From: Tardiphaga sp. vice304
GTDB taxonomy: Bacteria > Pseudomonadota > Alphaproteobacteria > Rhizobiales > Xanthobacteraceae
Direction: 5' to 3'
NCBI RefSeq assembly: GCF_007018905.1
Contig: NZ_CP041402.1
Span: forward strand, 1,848,001 to 1,912,000
Length of the DNA: 64,000 nucleotides
Made by a program: the position numbers and the translations under genes. Numbering within the stretch: the first letter of the stretch is position 1; the number at the start of each line of letters is the position of its first letter. The notes under the pieces were generated by a model that saw only the letters and a list, made by a program, of their open reading frames with translations, was not told the origin of the DNA and ran no database searches. Below are positions 34,561 through 42,520 of the stretch, piece after piece.

Positions 34561-34992
34561 ATGGACAGCCTCAAGATTTTCCTGCGTCGCCCGGCCGGCG
34601 TGATCGGCCTGATCTTTCTCATCTCCGGCGGCCAGCGCCAGCGCATCTGCATCGCGCGCGCGATCGCGCTGAAGCCGTTGGTGTTGGTGGCCGATGAAGC
34701 GGTATCGGCGCTCGACGTCTCCGTGCAGTCGCAGATCCTGGCGCTGTTCGCCGAATTGCGCGCGGAGATGAATCTGGCAATGATCTTCATCACCCACGAT
34801 CTGCGCGTCGCTGCCGAGATCGCCGACCGCATCGTCCTGATGCGCCGCGGCCAGATCGTCGAGCAGGGCGAGACCCAGGCGATTTTCGAGAATCCGACCG
34901 ATCCCTATACGCGCGCGCTGCTCGATGCGATTCCGGGCCGCGGCATGTTTGCCGGCCCCGGCGCCAAATTGCCGGAACCGGCAAGCGTGTAA
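34561..34992 (+). pseudogene. Chimeric remnant: DppC-type permease start fused to peptide ABC ATPase C-terminus
   Basis: 143 codons. The first ~20 residues (MDSLKIFLRRPAGVIGLIFL) look like the N-terminus of the second permease of a peptide transporter. Then the frame jumps to ISGGQRQRICIARAIALKP (ABC signature), LVLVADEAVSALDVSVQSQI (Walker B and D-loop), MIFITHDLRVAAEIADRI (H-loop) and the typical C-terminal EQGETQAIFENPTDPYTRALL. Walker A, the rest of the ATPase N-terminus and all permease helices are lost. Together with the preceding chimera it keeps the order binding protein-DppB-DppC-DppD/F of an ordinary operon, collapsed by internal deletions. Confidence 0.88.
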
Positions 34993-35011
34993 AACGGCGG
35001 GATCCGCCGTT
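34993..35011 (+). terminator. Hairpin directly after the remnant ATPase stop
   Basis: AACGGCGG-GAT-CCGCCGTT (8-bp perfect arms) follows the TAA immediately. No U-tract. Confidence 0.35.
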
Positions 35012-35090
35012 AACCGCTTGGTAACCAAGCCGTCGCACCCTGTCGGGGAATGCAGCGGAACCGGCGATACGGGCCGGCAGTTGCATCAGA

Positions 35091-35125
35091 AAGCCGTCCG
35101 GTGTCACGCCCGGGCGGCTTTTTTG
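35091..35125 (+). terminator. Rho-independent terminator of the decayed ABC operon
   Basis: AAGCCGTCCGG pairs with CCGGGCGGCTT (one G-U) around a loop of about 8 nt and runs into six T. It is the original operon terminator, still intact ~100 bp after the last remnant. Confidence 0.85.
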
Positions 35126-35354
35126 TTACCCTGCGATGGTAGAAAGCCTGGTCGCGAATGACGGGAGCTTCCAAGCGATGGCCGGCCCTGCGCAATTTGA
35201 CAGCGGCCGCTACCGAAACCGCTAATTGAAATAGCAAAATGATTGAGGCGTTATCGAACAGTCGGGGTGTCGCACAGGGGCCTCGCCAGAAACCCGCCGC
35301 GCCGGATTGTTATCGGAGAGCAGATGACAGCGGTTCCTACGACGGCCGTCGCGT
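35126..35354. other. Intergenic, no gene seen
   Basis: Between the ABC operon terminator and the 3' end of the convergent MarR gene. I see no convincing reading frame, repeat or structured element here. Confidence 0.5.
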
Positions 35355-35921
35355 CTATCTCCCGGAACCTTTCGGTGGGACGGCGCCATTGTAGTCCAGC
35401 ATCGTGATCGCTTCATCCGCGGCCCCGACCATTCCGGACATCAACTTGCGGTACTTGTCGAAGTCCGACCCTGACAGGCTGCGGAACATTATGTCGTTTA
35501 CCGAACGCTGTAGGGGGGCGAGTTCGTTGAGCCGGTCGCGGGCTTTCGGCGTAATTGTGAGTACGACCCGGCGACGGTCCTCCGTATCGGTTTGCTTCTC
35601 GACAAGGCCGCTGGCGACCAGCTTGTTGATTTCGATCGTGATGAAAGCGCCGCTGAAATGCAGATGTTCCGCCACCTGATTGACGCCGACCTTCTCATCG
35701 TCGGAACTGAGATGGGCGATGGCGATCAATACGGTGTATTGAGTTCCCGATAGCCCGATCACCGCGCCGAGTTGGCCGCGAACCGCCTGAAGCCTTGCCG
35801 TAAACGCCAGCGTATCGTGAAGGAACTGCCGAAAAGCCCTGTCTGAGCCGCCCACCATCAACTGCGCTCGGGTGATCGTTGGTTCGATCTTTGCCCTGCG
35901 TTGCTTCGTCTTCATCGCCAT
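35355..35921 (-). CDS. MarR family transcriptional regulator
   Basis: The start at 35921 (GGGGAA upstream) gives 188 residues (MAMKTKQRRAKIEPT). The winged helix-turn-helix spans about 75-140: LSGTQYTVLIAIAHLS, VGVNQVAEHLHFSGAFITIEINKL and the wing EKQTDTEDRRRVVLTITPKARDRL. The flanking helices form the dimer interface. The unusually long N-terminal arm is basic. It does not sit beside an obvious divergent target; the upstream region contains a GTTAC-N4-GTAAC dyad that may be an autoregulatory site. Confidence 0.9.
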   Translation of the reverse strand: MAMKTKQRRAKIEPTITRAQLMVGGSDRAFRQFLHDTLAFTARLQAVRGQLGAVIGLSGTQYTVLIAIAHLSSDDEKVGVNQVAEHLHFSGAFITIEINKLVASGLVEKQTDTEDRRRVVLTITPKARDRLNELAPLQRSVNDIMFRSLSGSDFDKYRKLMSGMVGAADEAITMLDYNGAVPPKGSGR

Positions 35922-36275
35922 CGTGTTCCCCGCGCACCCGCTATTCGTATATCCGGCGCACTGATAACAAACAAGTTGCGTGCCGAGCCGTACGCTGCGT
36001 GAGAGGCATGCGTGAAATGCCGACTGGTCGTTACCAGAGTAACTTTCCGGTAAAGGTAGTTCCATCGACGGGTCGTCGATGATGCCCCGCGAGGGAACTT
36101 AAACGCGTCCGTTCGGAACCATAGCCGCTGTCGCCGCGTTGCGGCCCGGCGGAGCGGGCAAGGTTTGAATTGATACGACGGAACCGATCGGGCCTCGCGT
36201 TCGCGGGGGACGATCCGTGAGGGAGCGAGTGGCGTTCGCTCTGCTGAGCAGGCGGCGAAAGAGCGCCGCGTCGCT
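35922..36275. other. Intergenic region upstream of the MarR gene, with a possible operator dyad
   Basis: 354 bp between pyk (3' end) and marR (5' end), no supported gene. A dyad GTTAC-CAGA-GTAAC occupies 36030-36043, and an overlapping TTACC...GGTAA pair spans 36031-36053, about 110 bp before the marR start. No clear pyk terminator was found. Confidence 0.45.
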
Positions 36276-37691
36276 TCAATCGATATGGACGACCCGCAGA
36301 TTGTTAGTTGTGCCGGTTTCCTTGAACGGAATGCCGGCGACGACCACGATCGAATCCGCCGGTTTGGCAAATTCCTCGCTCGCCGCAATCTGGGCGGCCT
36401 TTTCGACCATTTCTTCATAGGTGCTGATGTCTTCCGACAGCACGCTGTGAGCACCCCAAAGCAATGAGAGCTGCCGCGCCACGCCTTCGTGCGGCGTAAT
36501 CGCGAGCAGCGGCACTTTCGGCCGCTTGCGGGCGATGCGCGCGGCGGTGGTGCCGCTCGAGGTGAAGGCCACGATCGCCGATGCATGCAGGGCCGCGGCG
36601 AGGTCGGCGGCTGCGGCGGCGACGGCGTGCGGCGCGGTCTCCTCCTCGCCGGGATGCGAGGCGTCGATGATCGCGCGGTACATCTTGTGCCGCTCGGTGC
36701 TCTCGATGATGTGGCTCATCATGTCGACCGCCTCGACCGGATATTGCCCGGAGGCGGATTCCGCCGACAGCATCACCGCGTCGGCGCCGTCATAGATCGC
36801 AGTGGCCACGTCGGAGGCCTCTGCGCGGGTCGGCGTCGGAGCCGCGATCATCGAGTCCAGCATCTGCGTGGCCACGATCACCGGCTTGCCGGCCATGCGG
36901 CAGGCCCGGATCAGTTCCTTCTGCCGGCCCGGCACGTCCTCGTGCGGGATCTCCACGCCAAGGTCGCCGCGCGCCACCATGATGGCGCCAGACAGCCGGA
37001 TGATGTCGTCGATGTGCTCCAGCGCCGCAGGCTTCTCGATCTTCGACATCACGCCGGCGCGGCCGTTGATCAGCGACAGCGCCTCGATCACGTCGCCGGG
37101 CTTCTGCACAAAGGACAACGCCACCCAGTCGACACCGAGTTCCAGCCCGAAGGCGAGATCGGCGCGGTCCTTCACGGTCAGCGGCGACAGGTTGAGTACG
37201 GCGCTCGGCACGTTGACGCCCTTGCGGTTCGAGATCACGCCGCCGGTGATGATCCGGGCGTCGATGAAATCACCGCCGAGGCCGGTGACGCGGACGCGAA
37301 TCCGGCCGTCATCGATCAGCAGGTCGTCGCCCGGCGTCACCGCATCGAATATCTCGGGATGCGGCAGCGGGATCGACAGGCTGTCGCCATCGACGCCCTG
37401 AAGCACGAAGCGCACCCGTTCTCCGGCGATCACCGTGATTTTGCCGTCCTTGATGGTGCCGACGCGGATCTTGGGTCCCTGCAGATCCTGCAGGATGCCG
37501 ATCGGTCGGCCGACCCTGGTTTCCAGCGCGCGGATCGCAGCATGCACCCTTGCGTGATCCTCGTGGGTGCCGTGGCTGAAATTTAGCCGGAACGTATCGA
37601 CGCCGGTCAGAAACAGTTTCTCCAGCATTTCCGGCGACCCGCTGGCGGGACCCACGGTAGCGACGATCTTGGCCCGACGATTGCGACGCAT
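36276..37691 (-). CDS. pyk: Pyruvate kinase
   Basis: 471 residues, normal length. The TIM-barrel and catalytic motifs are complete: KIVATVGPASGSPEML, FRLNFSHGTHEDH (Arg, Asn), ILQDLQGPKIRVG, the B domain about 75-160, DWVALSFVQKPGD, MSKIEKPAALEHIDDII (catalytic Lys), IMVARGDLGVEIPHEDVP, PVIVATQMLDSMI and RAEASDVATAIYDGADAVMLSAESASGQYPVEAV. It catalyses PEP + ADP to pyruvate + ATP, the final glycolytic step. The C-terminal domain lacks obvious extra regulatory modules. Monocistronic. Confidence 0.97.
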   Translation of the reverse strand: MRRNRRAKIVATVGPASGSPEMLEKLFLTGVDTFRLNFSHGTHEDHARVHAAIRALETRVGRPIGILQDLQGPKIRVGTIKDGKITVIAGERVRFVLQGVDGDSLSIPLPHPEIFDAVTPGDDLLIDDGRIRVRVTGLGGDFIDARIITGGVISNRKGVNVPSAVLNLSPLTVKDRADLAFGLELGVDWVALSFVQKPGDVIEALSLINGRAGVMSKIEKPAALEHIDDIIRLSGAIMVARGDLGVEIPHEDVPGRQKELIRACRMAGKPVIVATQMLDSMIAAPTPTRAEASDVATAIYDGADAVMLSAESASGQYPVEAVDMMSHIIESTERHKMYRAIIDASHPGEEETAPHAVAAAAADLAAALHASAIVAFTSSGTTAARIARKRPKVPLLAITPHEGVARQLSLLWGAHSVLSEDISTYEEMVEKAAQIAASEEFAKPADSIVVVAGIPFKETGTTNNLRVVHID

Positions 37692-37876
37692 GTTTCATTC
37701 GGCCGCAAGGCCGCCTCTGCAAGCTCTGGATTCGTGCCCGCGCGAAGCAGGCCGTGACGTCGGGAATCTATAGCGGTCGGGTATGACAAGATAGGCGTGC
37801 AGGCGGATGCCGCTGCCCACGTCTGCATGGCGATCGAGATGCGCGTACCGATGTACCGGATCAAAGTTAAAGGAGG

Positions 37877-37951
37877 TGGTGGGCGATGCAGGGATCGAAC
37901 CTGCGACCCCACCCGTGTGAAGGGTGTGCTCTCCCGCTGAGCTAATCGCCC
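37877..37951 (-). tRNA. tRNA-Val (anticodon CAC)
   Basis: A complete cloverleaf is seen on the minus strand: acceptor GGGCGAT/ATCGCCC, D arm GCTC-AGCGGGA-GAGC, anticodon stem CACCC/GGGTG with loop TTCACAC (anticodon CAC), variable GGGTC, T arm GCAGG-TTCGATC-CCTGC, discriminator A and encoded CCA (37877-37879). No integrase or direct repeat of the 3' end is seen nearby. Confidence 0.96.
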
Positions 37952-37968
37952 GAAGTCGCGCAATAAGA

Positions 37969-37987
37969 GCCGGGCGGGTAGCCCGGC
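37969..37987 (-). terminator. Hairpin between the coiled-coil gene and tRNA-Val
   Basis: GCCGGGC-GGGTA-GCCCGGC, 7-bp perfect arms. On the minus strand it is followed by TCTTATTG. It may end transcripts of the gene at 38095 before the tRNA; weak. Confidence 0.4.
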
Positions 37988-38094
37988 GGTGCGTGACGCC
38001 AGTGGCGCGATTTAGGGAATAGGGGGCGGGGGTGTCAAGCCGCGCGGGCGGCGATAGCGAACATTGTTCGCAAGACGCCGGCCGATCCGCCTTC

Positions 38095-39351
38095 TCAGCC
38101 CTGCTGCACGTGGGTAGCTTGGCTCTGCAGCGCCTGGATGCGGTCGGCCAGCGTGGCATGGGCGGGAATTTTGGCGCCATTGGCGGCCTTGCCGATGTCC
38201 GCGGCAGGCGCCGCCGCGAGAATCGCTTCAATCTCCGAATTGGGACCTTCCAGCGTCATCGCCAGCCGGGCGACCTTGGCGGCGATGTCGTTGATGCGCT
38301 CCCGGAGCAGGGCGTTTTCGACCCGTTCGGTGGCCCAGGCGCTTTCGGCCTGCTGCCCGACCATCTTGAGTTCGTTCTGCTGCCGGGCGCGTTCTTCGCG
38401 AACCGTCTGCAGTTCGCGCTCGACGGCGACCTTTTCGGCCTGCAGCGTCTGGATCAGGCTGGCCGACGTGCCATCCTGGCGGGCGGCTACCTCGACGCGC
38501 AAATCCCTTGCGATTCGCTCCGATACCTCGGCGGCGTGGCGGAGCTGGCTGTTCTCGAATTCCCGCTCGGCCATGCGCCGGTCGTGGTCCGTCTCGGCGC
38601 TCTCCAGCTCGGTGATGCGGGTGCCAAGCCGCTCGGCCTCCTGGACCTGCGCCATCAATGAACGATCGAGATCGGCGACGCGCTGGCTGAGATTTTCGAC
38701 GCGGCCGCGCGCCTCGCCGAGCAGCGCGGTGACGGTGGTGGTCTCGCCACGCTGCAGTTCAAGCTGTTGCCTGGTGGCGGCGAGGTCGCGCCCGGTATCG
38801 GAGACCTGGTTTTTCAGAACCTCGATCTGGGCCCGCGCGCTTACCAGCTCGACCTGGCGGCTGTCGGCCAGCATCGAGCGCTCGGAAAGTTCATGCGCGG
38901 TGCGGGCGAGTTCGGCCTGTTTGTCGGTCATGGCCTGCGCGGCGGCTGCGAGATCCGTGATCCGGCCGGCGAGGTCGGCTTCGGTCGCGGCCAGCTTTTC
39001 CTTCAAGGCGGCTTCGCGCGCCTCGAGGTCGAAGATCGTCGCGGCCTTCTCGCCCAGTTCGAGCTTGAGCCGGTTGACGGCGTCGGTCTTCTTGCCGATT
39101 TCGGCGAGATGGGCGGTGGTCTTGTTCCTGAGCTGATCGACATTGATTTCCAGCTTGCGCGCCGACATCGCGAATTCGGCGCGCAACTGGTCCTTGTCGG
39201 CCTGGATTTCCGCCATCGACAGCGGCGTGGCGGCTTCGAGCCGGCGCTTGGTGAGGCGCACGGCGCGGTGATGCACCAATGGTGCGATCGTCAGGGCGAC
39301 CAGAATCGCCACCAGAAAACCGATCGCCAGATACATGATCGGCTCAACCAT
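38095..39351 (-). CDS. Membrane-anchored long coiled-coil protein
   Basis: 418 residues. One N-terminal membrane helix (IMYLAIGFLVAILVALTIAP) is followed by a basic segment (HHRAVRLTKRRLEAATPLSMAEIQADKDQLRAEFAMSARKLE in pieces). An almost uninterrupted coiled coil follows from about 50 to 355, rich in Ala, Glu, Arg and Leu heptads. The C-terminal ~60 residues are non-coiled. I do not recognise a characterised family; similar proteins are annotated as hypothetical in Bradyrhizobium and Rhodopseudomonas. It resembles structural or envelope-organising proteins in build only. Confidence 0.78.
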   Translation of the reverse strand: MVEPIMYLAIGFLVAILVALTIAPLVHHRAVRLTKRRLEAATPLSMAEIQADKDQLRAEFAMSARKLEINVDQLRNKTTAHLAEIGKKTDAVNRLKLELGEKAATIFDLEAREAALKEKLAATEADLAGRITDLAAAAQAMTDKQAELARTAHELSERSMLADSRQVELVSARAQIEVLKNQVSDTGRDLAATRQQLELQRGETTTVTALLGEARGRVENLSQRVADLDRSLMAQVQEAERLGTRITELESAETDHDRRMAEREFENSQLRHAAEVSERIARDLRVEVAARQDGTSASLIQTLQAEKVAVERELQTVREERARQQNELKMVGQQAESAWATERVENALLRERINDIAAKVARLAMTLEGPNSEIEAILAAAPAADIGKAANGAKIPAHATLADRIQALQSQATHVQQG

Positions 39352-39476
39352 GACTCAAACTCCCACCCGCGAAAACGCAGGGGTTAGCATGCCATGCGGG
39401 CGGCGGAGAAGGCCAGTTCAACGCTTCGTTAACCTGAATGCGGCGGGGCGGCGCGGCGCGCGTCCGGCCGCCGCGA

Positions 39477-40070
39477 TCAGAACGGATTCCAGGTCGCGCT
39501 CGGCGTGAACTTGAGATAGCCGATATTGGCGCCCAGCCGCAGTCCGAGGCCGGAGCGAATCGGCACCAGCACGATGTTGTCGGCGGTGAGCGCGGTCATG
39601 CCGAAGCCGCCGATGATGTAGGCGGAGCCGTCGATGCCGCCGAAACGCTGGTAGATCGCGTTGGTGGCCGGCAGGTTGTAGACCAGCGTCATGGTGCGGG
39701 CGCCGTCGCCACCCCAGTCGAAGCCGACCGAGGGACCCTGCCAGTAGACCCGGAGGTCGCCGGCATTCTTGGTATAGAGGGTGCCTTCGCCGTAGCGCAG
39801 CCCGGCGACGATCGCGCCGGAGCCTTCTTCGCCGAGAATATATCCGTTCGGCAGGCCCCATTGGCTGACCGCGCGCTCGATCACCGACGCCAGGCCGCGC
39901 GAGACATTGCCGAAGAAGCGGTGTCCCGCTGTGGTCAACTCGTCCGGTCCATAGCTCGAGGGCTGGGCGGCCGCCTGCCGTGGCGGACGCGGCTGCTGGG
40001 CCTGAGCCGGCGACAGGCCAACCGTCATCGCGGCCAGCATCAGCACAGCCAGGCGAGAAACGAACGTCAT
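39477..40070 (-). CDS. eipA: DUF1134 periplasmic protein (EipA-like)
   Basis: 197 residues with a signal peptide (1-24, ending AQAQ). The DUF1134 core is visible: YGPDELTTAGHRFFGNVSRGLASVIERAVSQWG in segments, NGYILGEEGSGAIVAGLRYGEG, QGPSVGFDWGGDGARTMTLVYNLP, GSAYIIGGFGMTALTADNIVLVPIR and LRLGANIGYLKFTP. The family founder EipA of Brucella is a periplasmic beta-barrel-like protein needed for envelope integrity; orthologues are widespread in Rhizobiales. Monocistronic and divergent from the YHS gene. Confidence 0.88.
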   Translation of the reverse strand: MTFVSRLAVLMLAAMTVGLSPAQAQQPRPPRQAAAQPSSYGPDELTTAGHRFFGNVSRGLASVIERAVSQWGLPNGYILGEEGSGAIVAGLRYGEGTLYTKNAGDLRVYWQGPSVGFDWGGDGARTMTLVYNLPATNAIYQRFGGIDGSAYIIGGFGMTALTADNIVLVPIRSGLGLRLGANIGYLKFTPSATWNPF

Positions 40071-40179
40071 GAAGAAACCCCTAGGTATTAAAAGTTGACC
40101 GCGGCCTTAACCGGATGCTGACCAGCACGCCCTAAAGCTGCGTTCAATGTCCCCGACTCCCATACTATCGGTATCAACT

Positions 40180-40668
40180 ATGACGGCACAACGGCGACAA
40201 TTGATAGGGCATTGCCGCGGATTCGCCTTGATCTTGCTGCTCGCCGCAGTGCCGGTCCCCGGCCATGCCGGCACCACCGAACGCGTCGTCACCGATCGAT
40301 TTACGGGCCTGGCGATCGCCGGTTTCGATCCAGTTGCGTATTTTACCGATGCCCGCCCGTTACCCGGCGATGCCGCCTTTGAACTGTCGGAGGCGGGCGT
40401 GGTCTGGCGCTTTCGCAACGAGGGCAACCGGGCGTCGTTCGCCGCGAATCCGGAGATCTACAGTCCGCAATTCGGCGGCTACGACCCTGTCGATGTCGCC
40501 CGTGGCGTCGCCTATCCTGGCAATCCGCAGCTCTTTCTGGTGCTGAACCAGCGGCTCTATTTGTTTGGGCACGCGGAAAGCCGCGACGCCTTCGCCGCGG
40601 CACCGGCGACCGCGCTGGCGGAGGCCCGCAAGCGCTGGACAACGCTGCAGGTCGAACTGTCGCGCTGA
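40180..40668 (+). CDS. YHS domain secreted protein
   Basis: I prefer ATG 40180 (162 residues) because it places a normal signal peptide (about 1-30, FALILLLAAVPVPGHA) at the N-terminus; ATG 40147 is possible. The YHS-like domain reads FTGLAIAGFDPVAYFTDARP, then GVVWRFRNEGNRASFAANPE, YSPQFGGYDPVDVARGVAYPGNP and RLYLFGHAESRDAF. This variant lacks the metal-binding Cys residues of classic YHS domains. Function unknown. The stop lies 4 bases from the stop of the convergent CysQ-like gene. Confidence 0.85.
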   Translation: MTAQRRQLIGHCRGFALILLLAAVPVPGHAGTTERVVTDRFTGLAIAGFDPVAYFTDARPLPGDAAFELSEAGVVWRFRNEGNRASFAANPEIYSPQFGGYDPVDVARGVAYPGNPQLFLVLNQRLYLFGHAESRDAFAAAPATALAEARKRWTTLQVELSR

Positions 40669-40671
40669 CGC

Positions 40672-41514
40672 TCAGCCACGCGGCACGGCGGTGGGGTCGC
40701 CCCAGGCGATGAATTCCGGCACGATGAAATCCGCCCGATGGCCGCCATAGATCACCGCCCCGCCCTGGCTGTCGGTGACGATGCCGCCCGCGGCGACCAC
40801 CACCGCCTGGCCGGCGGCGATGTCCCATTCGCAGGTCGGCGCCAGCCGTGGATAAAGGTCGGCGGCGCCCTCGGCGACCCGGCACAGTTTGAGCGCCGAG
40901 CCCAGCGGGACGCGGACGGCGCCCGGCCGGGCGTCGATCAGCGCCTCGGTGCGGGCGTCACCATGCGAGCGGCTGACCGCCGCGATCCACGGCGCGCCGC
41001 CCCGGGGCATGGCGCGGGTGCGGATCGGCGTCACCGAGCGGATACGGAAGTCCGGCGACATTTCGAGCCGCTCGGCGCCGCGGCCGACCAGCCCGCGCCA
41101 GATCAGCCCGAGATCCGGCGCGCCGACGACGCCCAACACCGGCACGCCGCCCTCCACCAATGCGATATTGACGGTAAACTCGCGGCGCCCGGCGACGAAT
41201 TCCTTGGTGCCGTCGAGCGGGTCGATCAGGAACAGGCGACCGGGATAGGGCGGGCAGGCGAGCTGCAGGCGCTCTTCCGACAGCGTCGGAATATCCGGAA
41301 ACAGCCGCGCCAGCCCCTCGGCGATGACGCGGTCGGCGGCGAGGTCGGCTTCGGTTACCGGCGAACCATCGGCTTTGCCATCGATCGACATCGCCTCGCG
41401 GTTGACCGCGCGGATCGCGGCCCCGGCCCTGGCCACCAGCCCGGTGAGCGGCGCCAGCAAAGCTGCGGTGTCATCGAGATCCAGTGCCGGATCGTTCTCC
41501 AATCTGTGGTTCAT
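40672..41514 (-). CDS. cysQ: Inositol monophosphatase-family phosphatase (CysQ-like)
   Basis: The start at 41514 (GAGGAA immediately upstream) gives 280 residues, near the usual CysQ length; the upstream open frame lacks similarity. Metal-site motifs: DGSPVTEADLAAD, PTLSEERLQ (Glu-Glu), FLIDPLDGTKEFVAGRREFTVNIAL (DPLDGT) and CEWDIAAGQAVVVAAGG (WD). The KEF and FTVNIALV pattern favours 3'(2'),5'-bisphosphate nucleotidase, which recycles PAP from sulfate assimilation, over inositol phosphatase. Convergent with the YHS gene and divergent from chpT. Confidence 0.85.
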   Translation of the reverse strand: MNHRLENDPALDLDDTAALLAPLTGLVARAGAAIRAVNREAMSIDGKADGSPVTEADLAADRVIAEGLARLFPDIPTLSEERLQLACPPYPGRLFLIDPLDGTKEFVAGRREFTVNIALVEGGVPVLGVVGAPDLGLIWRGLVGRGAERLEMSPDFRIRSVTPIRTRAMPRGGAPWIAAVSRSHGDARTEALIDARPGAVRVPLGSALKLCRVAEGAADLYPRLAPTCEWDIAAGQAVVVAAGGIVTDSQGGAVIYGGHRADFIVPEFIAWGDPTAVPRG

Positions 41515-41669
41515 TTCCTCGCGCTCTGAATAGCCGTCCGACCGTGTTTCGGCCTTGTACGGCCGCATCCGCCTGCGTTGCGGTGGCCGCACCGTTCCCC
41601 ACAGTGTATCAAGCCGTAAAGCAATGCCATGATTCGCCGTCCACCATACGGCCATCCAGGAGCGACCCG

Positions 41670-42317
41670 ATGTCCGATACGCCCACTCCCGGCCTGGCCC
41701 CTGACGCGCTCGAACTGGCCGCACTGCTGTGCTCGCGGGTCTGCCACGACCTCATCAGCCCGGTCGGCGCCATCGTCAACGGGCTCGAAGTGCTCGACGA
41801 CAATCCCAAGCCGGAAGACAAGGAATTCGCCCTCGACCTGATCCGCAAGAGCGCAAAGACCGCCTCGGCCCGGCTGCAGTTCTGCCGGCTGGCCTTTGGC
41901 GCGGCGGGCTCCGCCGGCGCACAGATCGACCTTGGCGACGCGGAGAAGATGGCGCGCGGCCATCTCGAGGACGCCAAGACCAGGATCGAATGGAATCCGA
42001 CGCGCGCCTATCTTCCGAAGAACAAGGTCAAGCTGCTGCTCAACATGCTGATCATCGCGCAGCAGACGATTCCGCGCGGCGGCGTGCTGACTGTCGATCA
42101 GGTCGGCGAAGGCGACGCGCTCGGATTTCGCGTCAACGCGGCCGGTTTGAACGCCCGGTTACCGCAGAACATCGTCGCGCTGCTCAGCGCCGACCATGCC
42201 GGCAACGTCGATGCCCATGCGGTACAGCCTTACTATACGCGATTGCTGGCACAGGCCTGCGGCCTCAGCGTCAGCATGGCAGCCGAAGGCGAGGCCATCG
42301 TCGTGACCGCCGTTTGA
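41670..42317 (+). CDS. chpT: Histidine phosphotransferase ChpT
   Basis: The start at 41670 is fixed by AGGAG seven bases upstream; 215 residues. The N-terminal helix-loop-helix contains ALLCSRVCHDLISPVGAIVNG with phosphoacceptor His26, followed by a degenerate HATPase-like domain (KMARGHLEDAKTRIEW, KVKLLLNMLIIAQQTIPRGG, GFRVNAAGLNARL), the known ChpT architecture. In Caulobacter ChpT carries phosphate from CckA to CtrA and CpdR. Here it precedes the che operon by ~200 bp, and ctrA lies 6 kb downstream, so the relay carrier and target bracket chemotaxis genes. CckA is not in the window. Confidence 0.93.
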   Translation: MSDTPTPGLAPDALELAALLCSRVCHDLISPVGAIVNGLEVLDDNPKPEDKEFALDLIRKSAKTASARLQFCRLAFGAAGSAGAQIDLGDAEKMARGHLEDAKTRIEWNPTRAYLPKNKVKLLLNMLIIAQQTIPRGGVLTVDQVGEGDALGFRVNAAGLNARLPQNIVALLSADHAGNVDAHAVQPYYTRLLAQACGLSVSMAAEGEAIVVTAV

Positions 42318-42339
42318 ACCGCTGTCGCGGTCCACAGCG

Positions 42340-42354
42340 TTAACGGCGCCTTAC
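42340..42354 (+). promoter_or_regulatory. Candidate CtrA box upstream of cheA
   Basis: TTAA-CGGCGCC-TTAC fits the CtrA site TTAA-N7-TTAA with one mismatch. It lies in the 203-bp chpT-cheA intergenic region, 170 bp before cheA. Confidence 0.5.
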
Positions 42355-42520
42355 GGAAGTAGCCATAAACGCAGGCGGCTACCTACCCGGCGCATCTATC
42401 TGTCCAATCAGGGCTCTTACGGCCCGGATACGCAACCAATATTAAACGCTTTGCGGTGAAAGTAGCCACATTCCGAAACGGGTCGCGCAATCGCGCGCGT
42501 GGAATGCGAAGGCCAATTTC

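Noticed and set aside
37877..37951. tRNA-Val as an integration site for a genomic island
   Set aside because: No integrase gene, no direct repeat of the tRNA 3' end and no change in gene character beside it.
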